A stretch of 64,000 nt of DNA from Mikania micrantha (Eukaryota > Streptophyta > Magnoliopsida > Asterales > Asteraceae), in assembly GCA_009363875.1 (NCBI GenBank), contig CM018694.1, positions 1,984,001-2,048,000 of the forward strand. Reading direction: 5' to 3'. This document shows, piece after piece, positions 23,041-34,330 of this stretch. Every line of letters starts with the position of its first letter. Position 1 is the stretch's first letter. A program made the position numbers and the translations under genes. A model generated the notes under the pieces. The model worked only from the letters and a program-made list of their open reading frames with translations. It searched no databases and was not told the origin of the DNA.

Positions 23041-24744
23041 CTGAGAAAACATGCATTTAAACAAAGTCAACACTAGGTTGGTGAGTTCATAAGTTTGATA
23101 ATTGAAAACCTTGTATTATTCGCATACACAATCACATTAGCACACATGTTGCTTGTAGTATGTTTGATTCACCTGTTCACACAATGGCCTCTCCATAGTT
23201 ATATTTACAAGTAATATCAAGTCCTAATAGTTATGTTTATATATAGGGCATATGTAGGGGAACAAGCCCCAGCCAACATCCCACCACATAACTAAAAGAA
23301 CTCCACACTACTTGCAATACAACTATAGATATCCATTTCCATTTCACCTGTTCATCCCGTTTGTTAATCACCTGTTGTATCATATCTAGAATAATATAAT
23401 AATATGGGTTTAGCTATCAAACCGAAGTATTGATAAACCCTTTTGTGTATTAAGGATATAAGATTAATTTAATCTGATCCTTGTATTATTCTATTACTTG
23501 TGGGGTTAACTGTTAATCACTTTTAATAATATAAGGGTGTAAGTTAACCAATTGATATTTGTTCTCAACTTGAAGTGCATAGAGCCTAAAAGGAATCCAT
23601 TGCAATCCTCACGTAATCAGATTACAATGCATCCGATTTACCTCTACCACTTTGTGTTACCGTAGGCCTCATCGAAACAGTTATTAGTAATATAACATGA
23701 GAGAATAAATTCCTCTGTCTACTAGTCAACAGGTAACGATGGATTAATTACAATTATAACTGCAGATTAATATCACCATGTGTGGCTTTCCACACCCTGA
23801 CTTGAGTAGCCCTGTCACCGGTCATACGTTACCGGCCAATGAATGAGTACGATCAACATACTAGCCCTACAAGCTATGGTTTGTCCAACCTATGGTACCA
23901 CTATGCTATCGTCAGTTTAGTCACATCAAACTAACTCAGCGATATATGAAAGGGACTTACAATGATCAAACTTGAATACATGGCACATGATTGAAATGAT
24001 ATAATGCGGACAGTTCAATAGTAATCAATTGTATTGTGTTCATCAATGTTGTTGTTCTCGTTGTTGTTAACAAAGTTAAATAAGAACTTGTCTTATTACA
24101 TTATGTTATTTGTTGTGTGAATGATGTTGTTATCATGAAGTTACATTATCATGATTATCATTCCTTGTTGTTCCATATAGTCACCATGTTGTCACTAAGA
24201 GGTGGTAAGAACTAATCTTACTACACTTAGTCGACTCAGGTGGTGGATGATACTTGTTTCATGTTATCTTGTAATATGTGTTGAGTTGTAAGCTAAGTGT
24301 TATAAGCACTTGTCTTATTACACTTAGATAACTCTGGTGTTAAATGATATTATGAAGATATATTATCTTCATATCATTCATGTATTTTGTTGTTGTTGTC
24401 ATCATGTTCACATGTGATTATCTCAATGTTCGTTTTTGTAAGAATAATTAGGTGTTATAAGATATAATCTTAGGTGTTATAAGATATAATCTTACAACTA
24501 TGTTATTCTATTGTGTTGATGAGTTATGAAGTTATATTATCATATTCATCTTAGTTTTTCCTGTCATATCATGATCATACAAGCATGCATACAATGATAA
24601 ATGATAATAAGTCAAGCAGTATTATCTAATCAAAGTATAAGCAATATGTGGAACTAAAACTTTTAAATAAATAAAATTTAAGCATGTTTCTCAGCCCCGA
24701 GAGTTAAAATCAGTTAAGATTAGAAAAGGGGCATATGAACTCAC
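23041..24744 (-). other. Predicted leader intron in LTR E
   Basis: In sense the donor is CCACAAG|GTGAGTTCATATG, the branch motif is TGTTGACTT, and the acceptor is CATGTTTTCTCAG|GTGACG. At 1,704 nt it is longer than the introns of the smaller LTRs, but the end signals are the same. Confidence 0.45.
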
Positions 24745-25429
24745 CTTGTGGTTGGAGTGGTTGACTTAGCTTAAACAAGAAATGCACGCAATCTTTGATT
24801 GTACTTGTTGTTGATTTCACGATCCTGTATTTATTTCACGTTGTATGTAACTTATGAGTATAAGTTGTAAGGATTTGTGTGCGCGTATGTGTTAACCCTA
24901 ACTTGGTTATCATTCGGCCCGATCCATTTGAAATAGAATTTATCAACACTAAATCAACTTAGTTTGAGCTTAATGTATTATTGTAGTTTATGATTAAAGA
25001 CTTGATCTTCATTATTTCTTCTTGCCTTTAACTTATTCTTGTAAAAATTTAGTGACTTAGGTGTCATTAATTGTTTTAAACCAATTCATTACCACATTTG
25101 TAGTATTTGAGAAATCCCGCGCATGTTGTTTATAAAATGGTTTTCAAGTGTTTGTTTCAATTTGTTCTATATGGGCCGAAAGATTTGGGCCAAAACAGCC
25201 ATTGTGGGCCGAAAGAGGCACTTGGCCTGTGTAGGAGTGTATGTGGGCCGCTTTGGCTAGCCATGGGCCATTGAAGTCACGTGGGCCAACTTATGGATTT
25301 TAGCAACGTGGACCTAATCAACTTCTTGGGCTGGTTAACTGGGCCAGACTAAGGCCATGGGCCCAACTAATAGGCTTAAACTGTTTGAGTGTATCTTGGG
25401 CTAGAAGGGTTGCATAACCGAACAATTGT

Positions 25430-26040
25430 GTTAGGCCGAGATGGTCAAGTTAGGCCGAACTAGGAGCCTAGGTTCGCTGCCATTAGTGGTTTGACCAGCT
25501 CTGGTTTGTTGATGATGAACTAGGTTCGGCCAGGTTGGTGCGCAGGTCCAAGGTTCGTGGTATCTTGGTTCGTGGAGATGGAGGTTCGCGACTCCCTCCC
25601 TTAGGTTCGGCTGCTCATGGTTCGCTGGGGGGGGTTCGGTTGATGGTTCATGAGCGTAGGTTTGGCACTGCATAGGTTCGCTTGTGGCTAGGTTCGCCGG
25701 AGGGAGGTTTGCATGGAGGGTTCGTGTCTAAACCGGCTTGTCATGGGTTCGGCCAAAAAGCATGAAGGTTCGCAGCCACCAGAAGGTTTGGCCATGCAAT
25801 ACGTTTGGCTGATGATGCATGGTTCGGCTGCATAGAGGTTCGTTGTTGGTCTGTTGTGTATAGGTTCGCCCCTCCCTTCTTGGTTCGTGTATGTGAAGGT
25901 TCGCGAGCATGGAAATAGCAGCAGGGTTCGTTGATGGTGCAGGTTCGCTGCCAAGCTGGGTTCGGCAACCCTTCTGTCCAACCATGTTAAGGCTCGGCTG
26001 GTCGAAGGTTTGGCCAGCCCTCTACTTGGCGAACCTGTTC
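25430..26040 (-). repeat. CGAACCT motif array in LTR E leader
   Basis: AGGTTCG or close variants (plus strand) recur around twenty times at irregular 15-45-base spacing, mixed with GGTTTGGC. Because the motif has no stop codon on minus, three overlapping open frames arise there, but they are not genes. The array lies 0.4-1 kb downstream of the LTR TATA box, so it would be transcribed. Confidence 0.7.
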
Positions 26041-26339
26041 ATCATCCTCATCAAGCCCATCGAACCCATGCTGTTTCCATGATACTAGTTATGTGAAATA
26101 GCTTCTCGTGGTCATGTGGTGCAAAGAAAATAGTGTATAATCGGCTAGATGCTTGGGTCGAACAAAAGCTTAGAAAACCCTAGTTTTCGTGGGTTTCCTT
26201 TGATCATACCTCAATTTTCAGTGGCTATCTTCTCCGATCTGTTGTACTTCTGGGTAGAGGACGTTTGCAGCTTCGTGTAGACACCAAGAACACTTGATTT
26301 CGCAAGAAATGAGCTAGTTATGATGCTTGGAAGATGATT

Positions 26340-26437
26340 TTCTAGAGAGAGAGAGAGGGAAAACGGGTGTGGGTGTATAGAGAGAGAGAGAGAAATGAGA
26401 GAAATGAGAAGAATGCTTCTCATTTAGTCTTTTTATA
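26340..26437 (-). promoter_or_regulatory. Core promoter of LTR E
   Basis: In sense TATAAAAAG (26437-26429) is followed within 30-90 bases by two CT runs (GA runs on plus at 26344-26358 and 26379-26392). TATA plus Y-patch is the standard plant core promoter layout and sets the U3/R boundary near 26400. Confidence 0.6.
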
Positions 26438-27219
26438 CCAAGGGGTGTTCGGGTTCGTTTCGGTTGCTCGTTTTTTCGTCTCCGTTGCGTTTCCGGGTTT
26501 TTACACGAATTTTACGTATTTTAAATAAAATAGTTCCTTTAATTACTTTTTGATGAGTTTCAAAATTGTAAAACGTAAAATATTGGATTTTCTTAAATTA
26601 TTCTCGTTCGTTTCGTGTTTCGTTTTCGTTTCGTTAGAACGCGTCATCATCGCGCGTATTCGTTCGAATCGTCACTCGAACGAACACGACGATGGTTTTG
26701 CTTTCTGATTCTTGTTTTCTACTTTCCAGCCATCATTTTAGAACGTTAAACTCACAGATATGTTTGTGTGAATCGTCACCCACGCTAACACACTGTCAGT
26801 TCATTATTCTGAAACAACACTGCAATTATGTTTTGAATTGTATTTCCTCGCTGACGGACTCAACTAAACATCCTGTTTTCACATTGTTTTCGTACTGATT
26901 TATCGGCCATCTGATTCCTGTCATCTATGGATATCAGATCGCAACCAACATGTTCTTGTTGTTTACTTGTACACTATTGTTTCTTTTGATTCGTTGTATT
27001 CATTGTACTTAGGTTTTTACCTAAATACATACAACTATTGTTTATCATGAGTTGTTGTACTTACGGTATTTAAGTTTTCACATAAATACGTGCAACTGTT
27101 TCTTGTATTTTGAATTCTGTTGTCACAACACTGTTCATAAAATTTTATTTACACACAGTAAATAGTGAAAGTACACGTACCGTACAGACTTGCCGGACGA
27201 TTAGGTACTGGATGTCACA

Positions 27220-27255
27220 GTTTCCCCTTGTTAAAGAAATTTCGTCCCGAAATTT
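27220..27255 (-). other. PPT and dyad, element E
   Basis: Next to the LTR the minus strand carries a purine tract (CAAGGGGAAAC) preceded by the dyad AAATTTCG-GGA-CGAAATTT (27237-27255). The dyad lies between the pol stop and the PPT. Confidence 0.75.
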
Positions 27256-27267
27256 AAATGTCGGGCT

Positions 27268-27693
27268 CTACTTCTCGAACAAGTGGGGGTACTTTGTCTT
27301 CATGTTGTCCTCGCGTTCCCAGGTAAATTCTGGTCCACGCTTGGAGTTCCATCGAACCTTTACAATAGGGATACGACTTCGTTTCAGTCTTTTGACTTCA
27401 TGCTCCATAATCTCTACACGTTCTTCAATGAAATGTAATTGTTCATCAACTTGTATCTCTTCCAACGGTATGATTAATGATTCATCAGCGAGACATCGCT
27501 TGAGATTTGATACATGAAATACATCGTGTACTCCGCTGAGTTCATCAGGGAGTCTGAGTCTGTATGCCACAGGACCTATGCGTTGAGTTATCTCAAACGG
27601 TCCGACATACCTTGGTGCTAACTTGCCTTTAGCCCCAAAACGAACTACGCCTTTCCATGGGGACACTTTCAATATTACTCGGTCACCCACTTT
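27268..27693 (-). pseudogene. Integrase C terminus plus chromodomain, element E (truncated)
   Basis: The 140-codon open frame starts inside integrase (GDRVILKVSPWKG, APRYVGPFEITQRIGP, HDVFHVSNLKRCL). It continues into a chromodomain-type tail (EIMEHEVKRLKRSRIPIVKV, KRGPEFTWERED) and ends KYPHLFEK. The tail assigns the element to chromoviruses, probably Tekay/Del. The 5' part is lost at 27693, where sequence jumps into a second copy of LTR E. The part that remains has no stop or shift. Confidence 0.85.
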
Positions 27694-28154
27694 GAATTTT
27701 ACGTATTTTAAATAAAATAGTTCCTTTAATTACTTTTTGATGAGTTTCAAAATTGTGAAACGTAAAATATTAGATTTTCTTAAATTATTCTCGTTCGTTT
27801 CGTGTTTCGTTTTCGTTTCGTCAGAACGCGTCATCATCGCGCGTATTCGTTCGAATCGTCACTCGAACGAACACGACGATGGTTTTGCTTTCTGATTCTT
27901 GTTTTCTACTTTCCAGTCATCATTTCAGAACGTTAAACTCACAGATATGTTTGTGTGAATAGATATGTTTGTGTGAATCGTCACCCACGCAAACACACTG
28001 TCAGTTCATTATTCTAAAACAACACTGCAATTATGTTTTGAATTGTATTTCCTCACTGACGGACTCAAATAAACATCCTGTTTTCACATTGTTTTCGTAC
28101 TGATTTATCGGCCATCTGATTCCTGTCATCTATGGATATCAGATCGCAACCGAC
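27694..28154 (-). repeat. Tandem duplicate of LTR E segment
   Basis: It repeats 26506-26958 (offset 1,188) almost exactly, joined at a shared GAATTTTACG. An extra 18-bp doubling of AGATATGTTTGTGTGAAT is present near 27943-27978. The duplication unit therefore spans the LTR end, PPT and integrase tail. Confidence 0.85.
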
Positions 28155-28606
28155 ATTGTTATTGTTATTGTTATTGTTATTGTTATTGTTATTGTTATTG
28201 TTATTGTTATTGTTATTGTTATTGTTATTGTTATTGTTATTGTTATTGTTATTGTTATTGTTATTGTTATTGTTATTGTTATTGTTATTGTTATTGTTAT
28301 TGTTATTGTTATTGTTATTGTTATTGTTATTGTTATTGTTATTGTTATTGTTATTGTTATTGTTATTGTTATTGTTATTGTTATTGTTATTGTTATTGTT
28401 ATTGTTATTGTTATTGTTATTGTTATTGTTATTGTTATTGTTATGTTGTTATTGTTATTGTTATTGTTATTGTTATTGTTATTGTTATTGTTATTGTTAT
28501 TGTTATTGTTATTGTTATTGTTATTGTTATTGTTATTGTTATTGTTATTGTTATTGTTATTGTTATTGTTATTGTTATTGTTATTGTTATTGTTATTGTT
28601 ATTGTT
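28155..28606. repeat. Giant (TTATTG)n microsatellite, about 75 copies
   Basis: An almost perfect hexamer run of about 452 bp has one break at 28441-28446 (TTATGTTG). It begins exactly where the duplicated LTR E copy has GACATTGTT, whereas the other copy has AACATGTTCTTGTTG. All frames stay open because the unit has no stop in these frames; they are not genes. Confidence 0.97.
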
Positions 28607-29410
28607 GGAAAGGCAAATATGTTTATTGATAGTAACAAACCCCAAAGTACATGCGAGCTTGCAAGTTGCTAGAATATGATTAAACACCTGAATACTTTAT
28701 GGTAATCTTACTGTCATAATAAATAATTCTAAAAAAATATCATGAGATTCTAAAAAAACGTCACATGACAAATAATGTTATTAATAATTTATATTATTTA
28801 TATAAATACACAAAATTTATAATCATAATTAATAATAAATAACATCTATGTATATTGTTATATATATAGAGAGGTATTGGGTGTCTATTAATATATTTAC
28901 AACCTTTTTATAAACATTAATTTTTGGAGTTTTTAAATATAAATTTTTTAACTAGTATCATTAAGAAATTTTTCTTAATATATATTCTATTATAGTTGCA
29001 AATAAAATATATAATGATATTAGTTACTCATCAAGTTTAATCATCTTCACATAATACATAACATTTTTGAGTATGTATGTCTTCATATGAGATAATATGT
29101 GTTTACATTATCATACAATATTATGTTTTTTTTACATTATGTAGTTGGCTCAAAATCATAAGCTTAAATGATTTAAATTAAAAAATGTAATAAAATTCTT
29201 TTAGTTATATAAACTTTTGAAGATGTTATAATAGTACATATTTTTTTTATCCACAAACATGTCACTCGTGTAATACATGAGTATATAACGTAGTGCTACA
29301 TTTACAAACTAATTTTAATAATGTCATCATGGTCCCTTTCATCCAGCAATCAGGATTTGCCATGCAACAACATCTGGTTTATTTTAAATTTCTAATTTTG
29401 TTTGGATAGA
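28607..29410. other. AT-rich stretch, nothing recognised
   Basis: There is no open frame of note, no LTR ends and no known repeat motif. It separates the microsatellite from LTR fragment F. Confidence 0.5.
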
Positions 29411-30604
29411 TGTCACACCCCCACCTCTCGTCACCTGTGATGATGTCATTATATATTCTGATATGGTTGCGGAAGCATAGTGGTGATGTCTTCAGAGATG
29501 AGGTGTGACTTACTTGAACCGATATCACAGCACACAGATTCACTTAAAATAAATATATTACAAGGGTTTCGTAAATACATCAACATTACAGTTTAGTTTA
29601 GTACACAATCTAATACTCCTTAATTACAAAAGTGTGATGTGCATCCTCACCGTGTCGTCACTGTTGACCTGCAAAAATGTTGGATTTGAAAACGTCAGCA
29701 CAAAGCTGGTGAGTTCGACAGTTTATTTAAAACAATATGATATGATAAGCACGTTCTCAAAAGTTCAGTTATGGATAACCATGGGACCCGTATCTAGTTC
29801 CTTTCGGACAGTTGTACATTCATGAAGATATTACCCGCCGGTAAATATCTTAGTGCCTCATGATCTTAATGTCTATCACTAACATTAAGAAAGTTGTTAT
29901 GGAAACAGGTGCCAAACATTCACACAAGGGGAGATGCATTCCTCCCAGCAAATGGGTTGTCAGCCAATAGTACTATCAATGGTTCCTGTTCGGCCCCACA
30001 TGGGTTCACTAGATACAGTTCAAGAGACGAGGACTTTTGATACAGTGATAGAGTTACTAACGGCAAAATCCCATGAAATCACACAAAAGTCACATGAAAT
30101 CACACAGATATCAGTGATGCATATCGTATGTTCAGAAAACAGTTTGCAGAGTTACCCCGATGTTTGTAAGATAGTAAAAAGAAAAGGGGTTGTACGAGAC
30201 TCACCTGATGATTCAGTGGTAGCAGAATATCACACAAACTGGTAATAATATGATGATTCTGCATTTAGTTTTATTTAATGAGTTATTTATGTTCTAGTTT
30301 ACTGATTAGATCTTTCTGAACGTTCAATGTCAAAGACATTGCGTAGTAAGTCATCAAACCGTTATTAAATGTTTAATTGCTTAATTTAATATTGTATCAT
30401 ACAATGTATGATAATGTAGGAATCTACATTGCATTAGATTCCTAATACAAGGTTGATGACATTCTTGATTAATCAGAATAATCCCAGATTAACCAAATAG
30501 TTAATGTTGTTGATTATGATACTGTAACAGTTTCTAGATAATTTAATGGCTTAGGAATGATCAATCCTTGTTATTGATTACCCAATTATCATGAAATATC
30601 ACAA
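29411..30604 (-). mobile_element. LTR fragment F
   Basis: It begins TGTCACACCCCCACCTCTCG on plus and shares the LTR layout of the others (GTGAGTTC block, CCCC block, splice signals). It differs widely in sequence. It is cut at 30604 by the start of LTR G. Confidence 0.65.
29669..30204 (-). other. Predicted leader intron in LTR F
   Basis: In sense the donor is ATCATCAG|GTGAGTCTCG, the branch motif is GTGCTGACG, and the acceptor is ACATTTTTGCAG|GTCAAC. The predicted intron is 536 nt. Its branch (CTGAC) and acceptor (TTTGCAG) differ from the TTGAC/TTCTCAG of the other LTRs yet still fit plant consensus. Confidence 0.5.
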
Positions 30605-30984
30605 TGTCGCACCCCGAGAAATCCCGTCCCGAACGGGGCACGAGCAATGCTAGTCAGGATCGCAGTCTCCGGTCACACAATATTGCGAGACCTACATGTC
30701 TGGTTTCATACGTACATCCAATAACTTGGATAAAACAGTTTAGTAGAATCAGAGTTGCGGAAGTAAAAAGGTTAAGTTGTCAAAACAACATTGTAATTAT
30801 AAGTTGCGGAAGTATAAGTTTAATCAGTTTTGAAAGCTTGAAGAGTAGTAATGCGGAAGCGGTTTAAGTATTTAACATTACATAACAAAACAGTTGTCAA
30901 TCATTATCAAATTGCCTAAGACACTAAAGCTGATGCATGGGACTCCATCCTAGCATCCTATCCTTATGTGCGTGCCTTAGTTAC

Positions 30985-31469
30985 CTGAGAAAACATGCGA
31001 GTAAAAGGGTCAACACAAAGGTTGGTGAGAGCACAGGTTTGTATCAGCAGTAAACATCAAAATGTTTAAAGTAAATGTTTTGCAGTTTTATATATCATAT
31101 GCGGGTTCGAAACCGAAGCTAACATGCTGCCTCCCGCCATGTCCATCCAACTAGACAATGACAATGTTTATTGGTCAATTATGCACTGTTCCAACCTCCC
31201 GTCGGGGTGGCCATACGGCGCACAACAGTGGGGCTTGTCAGGCCCAAATAGTACTATTCAGAATTACCACGCTGAGCGCAACGCGCTATTAACGGTTCGA
31301 GGTGTGTTTAATGAGGACTTATCAGTGTTGTGGATGAATGCCACACATATGCATATATGATATTAGCATGTACAAAAGAAACCAAAAGTGTGTATGTTGA
31401 TCAAAATCAGTTGTATGCAATGTTTTCTCCCCCAAAGGTAGAAAATGTAAAAAGGGGCCGTGAACTCAC
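30985..31469 (-). other. Predicted leader intron in LTR G
   Basis: In sense the donor is CTTCATCAG|GTGAGTTCACG, the branch motif is GTGTTGACCC, and the acceptor is GCATGTTTTCTCAG|GTAACT. The predicted intron is 485 nt. Confidence 0.5.
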
Positions 31470-32660
31470 CTGATGAAGTACTTCCGGTCTTATGTGGTGT
31501 TCGCGACTGCGAAAGCTAGCAGTCCTGCTAGTAAGCACCTATAATATTATAGGTGTAAGTATGTGTTCTGTGGTGCGTTGTAGTCCATACAACTCCAAGT
31601 GTCGGTGTGCTCAACCGAGTGTGTGTGTGTGACTAGTGAGACTCGACGAATCGTTGGTGACACGATTGTTGTGTTTATGTGTCTCAATGCACATAAGACA
31701 TCAAAATGCATCCTATGACTCTACTCGCACAAGTTACCATTTTTAGAAAGTTTCCCATTTAAGAAGGTGTGGTTATGAAATTCCATTTCATGATGTTAAT
31801 ACCTTTAATATGTTTATAAAATACATTTAGACCCTTAAAACATGTCGTTTGCGCCTAAATCATCATTTATGCCGTTTTGCCCAAATAAAGTTTCCTTATT
31901 TGGAAAGTATCCGTTTAAAAGTTCGTTTTCACAAATCCAAGTTTCCAAATATGTTAAAAACCATTTCTAAACATATTTCAATAATCCAAGTTCATCAAAA
32001 CGTTTTAAAACATCAAAAGCCCTCTTTTGATTTACAAAAGTTTTCCATAAATAGTAAGTTTCTACAAAACCAAGTTTTTGACAAAATCAAATATCCCAAT
32101 GTGTTTCTAAACACTCCAATACACATTTAACAACATCTAGACATGTCTAACATGTCTAGATCATTACAAATCCAAGACTTGCACATAAAAGTTTCCTTTT
32201 ATGGAAAGTTTGCCCAAGTCATCACAAAATCAAACTTAACTTAACCAAAACTCAAATCTATCATTTCTAAATTATAAAATCAGTAGATCTACAACAAATA
32301 CTCATCAAATCACCAACACATTCGTGCACTATAATCGTATGGAGTTGCATGTGGGTTTTTACCCATTGCATGTGCGATCTAACCATTAATAAACAAGTAA
32401 AACTACCTTAGAAGCTCCTTGACGATGAGATTCAGTAGTAACAGCTCCTGGTGATGGTGATTCGGTGCGTGGATCGTAACTTCTATCCTCCTAGCTTCCT
32501 CTCCAAGCTCTAAGGTCTTCAAGCTTGCCAAGGATGAGGGAAATACTTCCAAAAGAGTTACCAAGGGCTTGGAACAAGTTTGGCAGAGGTTTAGGGTCGA
32601 GAAGATGAGTAGAAAATCGGAGAAGGTGTGAAGAAATCGAACAGAATGAATGGGATTGAG

Positions 32661-32820
32661 TTTTATAAAAATTGTGATCTGCATGGCCTTCGCGTACCGC
32701 GGAGGCCGATCAAAATCCTTTACCGCGTACCGCGATGGAATTCGGGAGTCCCGACTCCCGGTTTGCTTCGCGTACCGCGAAGCCTTTTGCGATGTGGTTG
32801 TCGCGTACCGCGATGGCTCC
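32661..32820 (-). promoter_or_regulatory. U3 promoter of LTR G: TATA and GC dyads
   Basis: In sense TATAAAA lies within 32670-32661. Upstream are four GTACCGC-type motifs. GCTTCGCG-TAC-CGCGAAGC (32765-32783) is a perfect 8-bp dyad, and GGCCTTCGCG-TAC-CGCGGAGGCC-type arms (32685-32707) pair over ten positions with one G-T wobble. Confidence 0.5.
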
Positions 32821-33187
32821 ATTTTCTTGTTTTTCGATTTCGTTGATACGATTTCGCTCGTACTCGATCCCTAACGTTTATCCAAAGCATCTAATACATG
32901 TTTAGCACATAATCGTATAATAGCACATAGGTTTGATCACCAACGTTCGTGAGACTCATATGTGTGTTTCGATAATTCCTTGAATTATCTTTGATAGTTT
33001 GTGTTCGTGTTTTTCGAAGTGTTTGCACGCTTGATTAATCCTAATCAACGTGTGATGCACAATTCAATTGTGTTTGTGTTTGTTGCAGTTCATCTAATTA
33101 ACCATAATTAAATGAAATGCAACGAGTATGAATGTGAAATGTAAAGTTGTAAGAGTTGCAATTTACCTGAAATTGCCAGGTGTCACA

Positions 33188-33325
33188 TCATCCCCTTGTT
33201 GAAAGAAATTTCGTCCCGAAATTTGGTTGTTGTTGGTAGTGTTTGAGTAGCAAGAATGTTTGAGAAACAAAAATTTTTCGGTTGTCACATCATCCCCTTG
33301 TTGAAAGGAATTTCGTCCCGAAATT
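33188..33325 (-). other. Duplicated PPT / LTR-junction block, element G
   Basis: The plus-strand block TGTCACATCATCCCCTTGTT occurs at 33181 (LTR edge) and again at 33283, 102 bases apart. Each is followed by a dyad of the AAATTTCG-TCC-CGAAATTT type (33206-33224 and 33309-33325). The inner copy adjoins the chromodomain stop. Confidence 0.75.
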
Positions 33326-34330
33326 TATTCGTTGTTGTCGGCGTTCGACGTAGACTGTTTGAAGAGATGGGGATATTTGCGCATCATCTGATCTTCACGT
33401 TCCCTCGTGCATTCAGGTCCTCGTTTCGAGTTCCATCGAAACCTGGCAATCGGAATCCGACTCTGTTTAAGTCGTTTGACCTCTCGGTCCATGATCTCTA
33501 CGGGTTCTCCCACGAACCGTAGTCGTTCATCCACCTGGATTTCATCCAGTGGAATCACAAGTGTCTCATCTGATAAACACTTCCTCCGATTTGAGACATG
33601 GAATACGTTGTGAACTCCATCGAGTTTGGTTGGTAGGTTAAGTTGGTATGCTACTGGGCCGATCCGCTTCAGGATTTCGAATGGCCCAATATACAGTGGA
33701 TTCAGTTTTCCTCGTTCACCAAAACAGAGGGGTGTTTGGCATAGCTCTTTTGACGATCGCGAGCTGCTGCCATACGGTTTCTAATCTGTACTATCTTCTC
33801 GGTTGTTTCATGTGTATGTTTTGGGCCAGTGAGCTGACTCAATAGATAAGTGATCAGCATTTCCTACCATAGAGTGCCTCATAGGGCGAAGCTTCGATGT
33901 TGGTGCGATAGTTGTTGCCGTAGCAGAACTCCACCTATGGCAGGTGAGTTTCCCAACTATTGCCGAAATCTACTACGCACGCTCGTAGTATGTCTTCAAG
34001 GGTTTGTATAGTGCGTTCGCTCTGGCCATCGGTTTGTAAGTGGTATGTTGTACTCATATCCAACCGCGTACCAAGCGATTTTTGCAATGCTATCCAAGAG
34101 TTGGAAGTGAACTGAGCGTCTCGATCCGAAATGATGGAGATTGGCACTCCATGTCGCGAGACTACATCCTTGACATAAATTCTGGCTAGCTCTTCCATCC
34201 TCTGGTTTTCCTTGGGTGCAAGGATATGTGCTGGCTTGGTCAGTCAGTCCACAATTGCCCAGATAGTGTCACATCCACTAGGATTACGGGGTATCTTGGT
34301 AATGAAATACATTGGTATTTGTCCCGGCTT
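33326..34330 (-). pseudogene. Integrase and chromodomain remnant, element G
   Basis: On minus, the core is at 34198-33935 (MEELARIYVKDVVSRHGVP, SDRDAQFTSNSW, LQTDGQSERTIQTLEDI). The C-terminal chromodomain piece is at 33558-33325 (EPVEIMDREVKRLKQSRIPI, ending YPHLFKQ). The two are separated by a frameshifted stretch. The text breaks at about 34330, where RT and RNase H should follow but protease-region sequence appears instead. Confidence 0.8.

Larger units (their letters stand above)
22677..27219 (-). mobile_element. 3' LTR of element E (about 4.5 kb)
   Basis: On plus it starts TGTCACACCCCGAGCCGG and ends GTACTGGATGTCACA, followed by a PPT complement and an integrase C terminus. It is therefore the 3' LTR of a minus-strand chromovirus. 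In sense it has TATAAAAAG at 26437-26429, CT-rich initiator stretches, a CGAACCT motif array, a predicted 1.7-kb intron and 22-bp tandem copies near 24450-24495. A relative in plus orientation occupies 38900-48964. Confidence 0.8.
30605..33187 (-). mobile_element. 3' LTR of element G (about 2.6 kb)
   Basis: On plus it starts TGTCGCACCCCGAGAAATCC and ends GCCAGGTGTCACA, with a PPT complement directly after it. In sense it has GC dyads, TATAAAA near 32661-32670 and a predicted intron. It was inserted into LTR F. Confidence 0.82.

Noticed and set aside
25431..25985. Three overlapping minus-strand frames rich in NEP/AEP/RT residues
   Set aside because: They arise because the CGAACCT motif array has no stop codon in any of the three minus frames. 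They lie inside LTR E.
28132..28687. Long open frames coding poly-Leu, poly-Asn or Thr-Ile repeats
   Set aside because: They are translations of the TTATTG microsatellite, which contains no stop in these frames. There is no start context or other coding evidence.
32403..32874. Frames on both strands with repeated SRYA or RVPR peptides (also at 9966-10578, 20906-21124, 35744-36031)
   Set aside because: The peptides come from the repeated GC dyads in LTR U3 regions, upstream of the TATA. No family or continuous frame supports a protein.
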